A stretch of 64,000 nt of DNA from the NCBI GenBank assembly GCA_020638155.1, contig JACKJB010000001.1, positions 558,001 to 622,000 of the forward strand. The letters run 5' to 3'. Of this stretch, positions 60,703 to 64,000 are shown in pieces (within the stretch, counting starts at the first letter, position 1; each line of letters starts with the position of its first letter). The notes under the pieces were generated by a model, which worked only from the letters and a program-made list of their open reading frames with translations, did no database searches and was not told the DNA's origin. This DNA is from Rhodospirillales bacterium. Lineage in GTDB: Bacteria > Pseudomonadota > Alphaproteobacteria > Micavibrionales > Micavibrionaceae. A program made the position numbers and the translations under genes.

Positions 60703-60830
60703 CGTCATTCCCGCGGCACGGCGAAGCCGTGCTAATCGGCGGGAATCCACAAAAGACGACGAACAAAGTTCGTCGACATATGGATCCCCGCTGTTTAAAC
60801 AAAATCAAAGATTTTGTCGCGGGGATGACG
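60703..60830. repeat. Composite palindromic element (family A), inverted copy
   Basis: 128 bp. CGTCATTCCCGCGGCACGGC... GGGAATCCACAAAAGACG, middle stem CGACGAAC-aaa-GTTCGTCG identical to the copy in pseG, then CATATGGATCCCCGC...ACAAAATC-ttt-GATTTTGT...GCGGGGATGACG, read on the opposite strand. Confidence 0.88.
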
Positions 60831-60864
60831 GTAAATAAAATGGGTTTAAAGCGCTTTCAGACAA

Positions 60865-61041
60865 TTAAACATCAAGGCCGCGTTCTTTTAAAAACTGCCG
60901 TGTTTCTTCATTTTCACGCTGAGTTCTCTCAATGGCGCGGTCGGCTTCTTTGTTCATGTCTTTCAGGTGGGCCAGGGCATCATAACCCTCAGATTCCATA
61001 TTAAATTTATTAGTCGTATCTTTTGTGCCTTTATCGCTCAT
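60865..61041 (-). CDS. Small hydrophilic hypothetical protein (58 aa)
   Basis: ATG at 61041 with AGAGGA upstream, ending TAA at 60865. The protein starts MSDKGTKDTTNKFNMESE and contains the highly charged helix LAHLKDMNKEADRAIERTQR followed by EETRQFLKERGLDV; no hydrophobic segment. Good codon use and a plausible ribosome site support a real gene below the usual length cut-off. Divergent from prs. Function unknown. Confidence 0.6.
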   Translation of the reverse strand: MSDKGTKDTTNKFNMESEGYDALAHLKDMNKEADRAIERTQRENEETRQFLKERGLDV

Positions 61042-61138
61042 TTCTTAAGTGTCCTCTTTTTTCTAATGCAGATATTTATTTATACATGTTTTCTTCCAAG
61101 AGGCAACGCGAGCTTGCTGAAGTAATCAGAAAATAAGG

Positions 61139-61166
61139 TTGATTTATCCGCCCGGTTTTTTATAGT
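61139..61166 (+). promoter_or_regulatory. prs promoter
   Basis: TTGATT (61139-61144), 16-nt spacer, TATAGT (61161-61166). It places the prs transcript start near 61173 and excludes the GTG at 61165 as start codon. Confidence 0.5.
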
Positions 61167-61197
61167 GCCCGGTACAGACGCATTCAGGGGACGAGCA

Positions 61198-62148
61198 TTG
61201 AGTAAAAATAATAACATGCAGCTTATCGCCGGTAATTCGAACCGCGCACTTGCCGAAGCAATCTCCGCCTATCTCAGTGTACCGCTGACCAAGGCCAGTA
61301 TCCGCCGCTTTTCAGACATGGAAGTCTTTGCCGAAATCCTGGAAAATGTCCGGGGGATGGATACATTTGTGATCCAGTCCACGTCTTACCCGGCGAACGA
61401 CAATCTTATGGAACTGCTGATTACGATTGATGCGCTGCGCCGTGGGTCGGCGCGCCGGATTACGGCGGTGATCCCTTATTTCGGGTATGCGCGGCAGGAC
61501 CGGAAAACCGGTGGCCGGACGCCGATCTCGGCCAAGCTGGTCGCGAACCTGATTACTGCAGCCGGGGCGGACCGGGTTTTGACGCTGGAACTTCATGCAG
61601 GGCAGATTCAAGGCTTTTTCGACATCCCGGTTGATAATCTGAATATCGCGCCTGTGTTCCTGCCGGAGCTGACCAAGCGCTTCAAAGACGAGCAGCTGGT
61701 GCTGGTATCTCCTGATGTCGGTGGTGCCGTGCGCGCGCGCGGGATGGCCAAGCGGATTAATGCCGATATTGCCATTATCGATAAACGCCGTGAAAAAGCC
61801 GGGGTTTCCGAAGTGATGAATGTGATCGGCGATGTGGACGGCAAAGTCTGCATCATGGTTGACGATATCGTCGATTCCGGCGGGACGCTCTGCAATGCGG
61901 CATCTGCGCTGAAAGCCAAGGGCGCGAAAGAAGTTCATTCTTACGTTGTGCACGGGGTATTGTCCGGCGGGGCTGTGGCGCGGATTTCTTCTTCGGAAAT
62001 CGAGCGGATGGTCATTTCCGACAGTATCGCGGCAACCGAAGCCGTGCGCGTCTCTGAAACGATCGAGCAGCTCAGCGTTGCGCCGCTGATCGGGGAAGCC
62101 ATCAAGCGGATTAGTGAAGAGCGGTCGATTTCGGCTCTTTTCAAATAG
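61198..62148 (+). CDS. prs: Ribose-phosphate pyrophosphokinase
   Basis: Makes PRPP for nucleotide, His and Trp synthesis. 316 residues from a TTG at 61198 that has AGGGGA 7 nt upstream; the first ATG (61216) has no ribosome site. Class I features: FSDMEVFAEILENVRGMD, PYFGYARQDRKTGGRTPI, LELHAGQIQGFFDIPVDNL and the PRPP loop MVDDIVDSGGTLCNAA. Confidence 0.96.
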   Translation: MSKNNNMQLIAGNSNRALAEAISAYLSVPLTKASIRRFSDMEVFAEILENVRGMDTFVIQSTSYPANDNLMELLITIDALRRGSARRITAVIPYFGYARQDRKTGGRTPISAKLVANLITAAGADRVLTLELHAGQIQGFFDIPVDNLNIAPVFLPELTKRFKDEQLVLVSPDVGGAVRARGMAKRINADIAIIDKRREKAGVSEVMNVIGDVDGKVCIMVDDIVDSGGTLCNAASALKAKGAKEVHSYVVHGVLSGGAVARISSSEIERMVISDSIAATEAVRVSETIEQLSVAPLIGEAIKRISEERSISALFK

Positions 62149-62208
62149 GTCCGACTCTCTTATAAAGACATAAAAATATAACAACAATTATAAACAGGGA
62201 CGTTTATT

Positions 62209-63009
62209 GTGTCCGGGGATTCTTATGTCGTAAAGCCGTTGCTGGCTGATGACGCGGATGGGCCGCGTAATGTTGCTTTTGTCAGGGGACGGAAGCCGGT
62301 ATTGGCGTTGCGGCAGATGTTTGCTGCGATCAGCCGCGGGGATGGCGTTAATGCCGCTATATGGCAGGATGCGCAGTGTCATATAGAGGCGGCCGATCTG
62401 GATCGCTTGGTGCGGTGGTGCAAGTACAACGGGATATCTGTCAGCCAGGAGCCGTTAGCTTGTGATTATGAGGACCGTAGCCTTTCGCGGTTATTTAACA
62501 AACTGGCCGGCAAAAAAACAAACAGGACGTTGCTTACGCCGCTGCAGGAGCATATCGCCCGCAGAATATCCATATTAAAAGAGGCTTTTCCGGATCACCA
62601 GATTCGTCTCAGTATTGATGCTGGATATTTGCGGGGCAGCGTCAGTCCTGTTGATAACGGGATTAATCCGCATGTCGATAAGGGAACGGGGATTGAAAAG
62701 CGTTTTATTGAAACGATTGCTGACGGGGCAACATGCCTGATTGATAACGATCATGTGTCGTTTGGATCCGGTCTTGATAAAATTGTGGTGAAAGACAGCC
62801 CGGTAACACTCTGGCAGGTTGAGACAGGCAAGCTGGCCTTGCTGAGTTCTCTGGAAAATACGGAGCGGCCCGTTATGCATACGCCGCCGCCGAAAGACCG
62901 TGCCACGCCCGAATATGGGCTGCGGATTGTGCTGGTTTATGACCTGGTTAAGTGGAATTCATCCTTATGTGAGAAGTTGCGGCGGATGGTTTTGGACAGA
63001 AAAGCTTGA
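62209..63009 (+). CDS. Putative DSBH-fold (2OG/Fe(II)-like or DUF1826-like) protein
   Basis: 266 residues from a GTG with CAGGGACG upstream. The C-terminal half has INPHVDKGTGIEKRF (H-x-D), a later His in ERPVMHTPPPKD and Arg in YGLRIVLVYDLV, spaced like the H-x-D...H...R set of Fe(II)/2-oxoglutarate or DUF1826 proteins. The N-terminal half is unassigned. Family placement is tentative. Stands alone between prs and rplY. Confidence 0.5.
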   Translation: MSGDSYVVKPLLADDADGPRNVAFVRGRKPVLALRQMFAAISRGDGVNAAIWQDAQCHIEAADLDRLVRWCKYNGISVSQEPLACDYEDRSLSRLFNKLAGKKTNRTLLTPLQEHIARRISILKEAFPDHQIRLSIDAGYLRGSVSPVDNGINPHVDKGTGIEKRFIETIADGATCLIDNDHVSFGSGLDKIVVKDSPVTLWQVETGKLALLSSLENTERPVMHTPPPKDRATPEYGLRIVLVYDLVKWNSSLCEKLRRMVLDRKA

Positions 63010-63115
63010 TTTTTTTCACGTTTTCTGGTCTTTTAGCGCCTGTTTCGGGCCTTCTGCAGCACCCCTGGAGGCCGGTCCGGAATAAAATATTGTTATAAAA
63101 CAAGAGGATATAACC

Positions 63116-63781
63116 ATGTCAAAAAACTATGCTTTGCAAGCCGAAGCAAGAGACCGGGTCGGCAAGGGGGCCGCTCGTGCATTGCGTCGCGAAAATAAAG
63201 TTCCTGCAGTGATTTACGGTGACGGTAAAGAGCCGATCACGATTACCCTGCCGGAAAAAGAAATTAACCTGGAATACAACAAAGGCCACATGTTTACGAC
63301 CTTGTGCGATTTGAGCGTGGGTAGTGATAAACACCTGGTTCTGGCTCGTGATGTCCAGTCTCACGTTGTCAAAGGGACTGTTGAACATGTCGATTTTCTG
63401 CGTGTGTCGCCGAAAACCAAGATTGCCGTCAGTGTTCCGGTTCAGTTCATCAACGAAGAGCAGTCTCCTGCGATTCAGGATAAAGGCGTGATGAACATTA
63501 TCCGTTATGAAGTTGAACTGGTTTGCCAGGCAACAAGCATTCCTGACGCTATTGAAATTGATCTGACGCCGTTCCAGATTGGCGATACGATCAAGATCAG
63601 CAACGCAACCATGCCTGCTGGCGCTAAGCCTGTGATTGACGATCGTGACTTTACGATTGCCGTCATTGCCGCGCCGCGCCGCGCTGAAGCAACCGACGAT
63701 GCTGCTGAAGGTGCAGAAGGCGAAGAAGCTGCTGCTGAAGCTGGCGAAGAAAAAGCTGAAGAAGCTGCTGCTGAAGAATAA
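63116..63781 (+). CDS. rplY: 50S ribosomal protein L25 (Ctc/TL5 form)
   Basis: Binds 5S rRNA. 221 residues: N-terminal L25 domain (ALQAEARDRVGKGAARALRR, VPAVIYGDGKEPI) plus the C-terminal Ctc/TL5 domain (HVDFLRVSPKTKIAVSVPVQ, DLTPFQIGDTIKIS) and an Ala/Glu-rich acidic tail (about 195-221), common in alphaproteobacteria. AGAGGA precedes the ATG. A strong hairpin separates it from pth. Confidence 0.96.
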   Translation: MSKNYALQAEARDRVGKGAARALRRENKVPAVIYGDGKEPITITLPEKEINLEYNKGHMFTTLCDLSVGSDKHLVLARDVQSHVVKGTVEHVDFLRVSPKTKIAVSVPVQFINEEQSPAIQDKGVMNIIRYEVELVCQATSIPDAIEIDLTPFQIGDTIKISNATMPAGAKPVIDDRDFTIAVIAAPRRAEATDDAAEGAEGEEAAAEAGEEKAEEAAAEE

Positions 63782-63789
63782 TAATTTTG

Positions 63790-63862
63790 CCATCAGGGGC
63801 ATCATTGCGATGAGATTGTAGTATACTCTTTCTTGTTGCGCCGATGCCCCTGATGGTTTTTT
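63790..63862 (+). terminator. Long-stem terminator between rplY and pth
   Basis: CCATCAGGGGCATC (63790-63803) and GATGCCCCTGATGG (63843-63856) are perfect 14-bp arms, followed by TTTTTT. The 39-nt loop contains TATACT and may include a promoter element for pth, whose ATG is 5 nt after the T run. Confidence 0.7.
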
Positions 63863-63866
63863 AACG

Positions 63867-64000
63867 ATGTCCGATCTTTCCAAACATAAATCCGATGCGC
63901 CGTGGCTGTTTGTCGGTCTGGGGAATCCCGGGCCGGAATATGCCGGGAACCGTCATAATATCGGGTTCATGGTTGTCGATGCCATGGCGTCGGAATTCGG
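63867..64000 (+). CDS. pth: Peptidyl-tRNA hydrolase, 5' part
   Basis: Frees peptides from stalled peptidyl-tRNA. The first 44 residues are in the window; the rest is cut off. WLFVGLGNPGPEYAGNRHNIG carries the Pth signature GLGNPG-x-Y-x-x-x-R-H-N-x-G with the catalytic His. The pairing rplY-pth is a widespread order. The start lies directly after the terminator hairpin. Confidence 0.95.
   Translation, partial: MSDLSKHKSDAPWLFVGLGNPGPEYAGNRHNIGFMVVDAMASEF

Noticed and set aside
1..64000. CRISPR arrays, prophage or insertion sequences with transposase
   Set aside because: No regular spacer-repeat array, phage structural gene or transposase ORF seen; the repeats present are dispersed palindromes.

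Overview
The window looks like the chromosome of an alphaproteobacterium of moderate G+C content. Pointers are a Ros/MucR regulator, CobS of the aerobic cobaltochelatase, an Alph_Pro_TM protein beside a TauE/SafE exporter, and NDUFAF7/MidA and UbiK-type proteins. No marker allows a firm genus call. The intergenic DNA is rich in palindromic repeats of several families (starting CGTCATTCCCG, CGTCATTGCGAGG or GTCATCCCGAGC).

Layout. (1) 1-19.5 kb is a surface-glycan locus. It opens with the pseudaminic acid genes pseB (5' truncated), pseC, pseF, an LbH-fold acyltransferase, pseG, two methyltransferases, a WbqC-like protein and pseI. These are followed by an ABC half-transporter, a GT-B-like polysaccharide protein, an asparagine-synthase-like protein, a P-loop protein and two methyltransferases, all on the + strand. 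Then come, on the - strand, an FkbM methyltransferase, a nucleotide-sugar dehydrogenase and two GT4 glycosyltransferases. (2) 19.6-36.2 kb is accessory DNA: exported DUF1554 repeat proteins with a decayed third module, four toxin-antitoxin modules (parDE, hipA/hipB-like, AbrB-Doc, hicBA), an AT-rich coiled-coil protein next to a tRNA-Ser, and structured intergenic sequence. Ordinary genes lie among them (recQ, cobS, a CDF transporter, a desaturase, an outer-membrane protein). (3) 36.4-64 kb is mostly housekeeping: mutS, dut, coaBC, ubiE, murJ, trpS, nadE, nfuA, tsaB, mucR, proC, hldD, lgt, midA-like, pgeF, prs, rplY and the start of pth.

How the genes work together. The Pse genes should make CMP-pseudaminic acid from UDP-GlcNAc. 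Methyltransferases and the LbH acyltransferase probably decorate it, and the transporter and glycosyltransferases assemble and export a glycan; whether that is capsule, O-antigen or flagellar sugar cannot be seen. The housekeeping genes form short operons, often with 1-4 nt overlaps.

The most striking observation is a 141-bp composite palindromic repeat inserted in frame inside pseG, adding 47 residues. At least four other copies or part copies lie between genes, and their stem arms covary. Others worth a second look: a terminator-like hairpin enclosing the start codon of a putative secreted metalloprotease; three direct repeats about 40 bp apart plus one inverted copy upstream of the hipA-like gene; a perfect 26-bp A/T palindrome upstream of AbrB-Doc; and a structured leader with an intrinsic terminator just before an outer-membrane protein gene. 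All calls come from reading the sequence; no database search was made.
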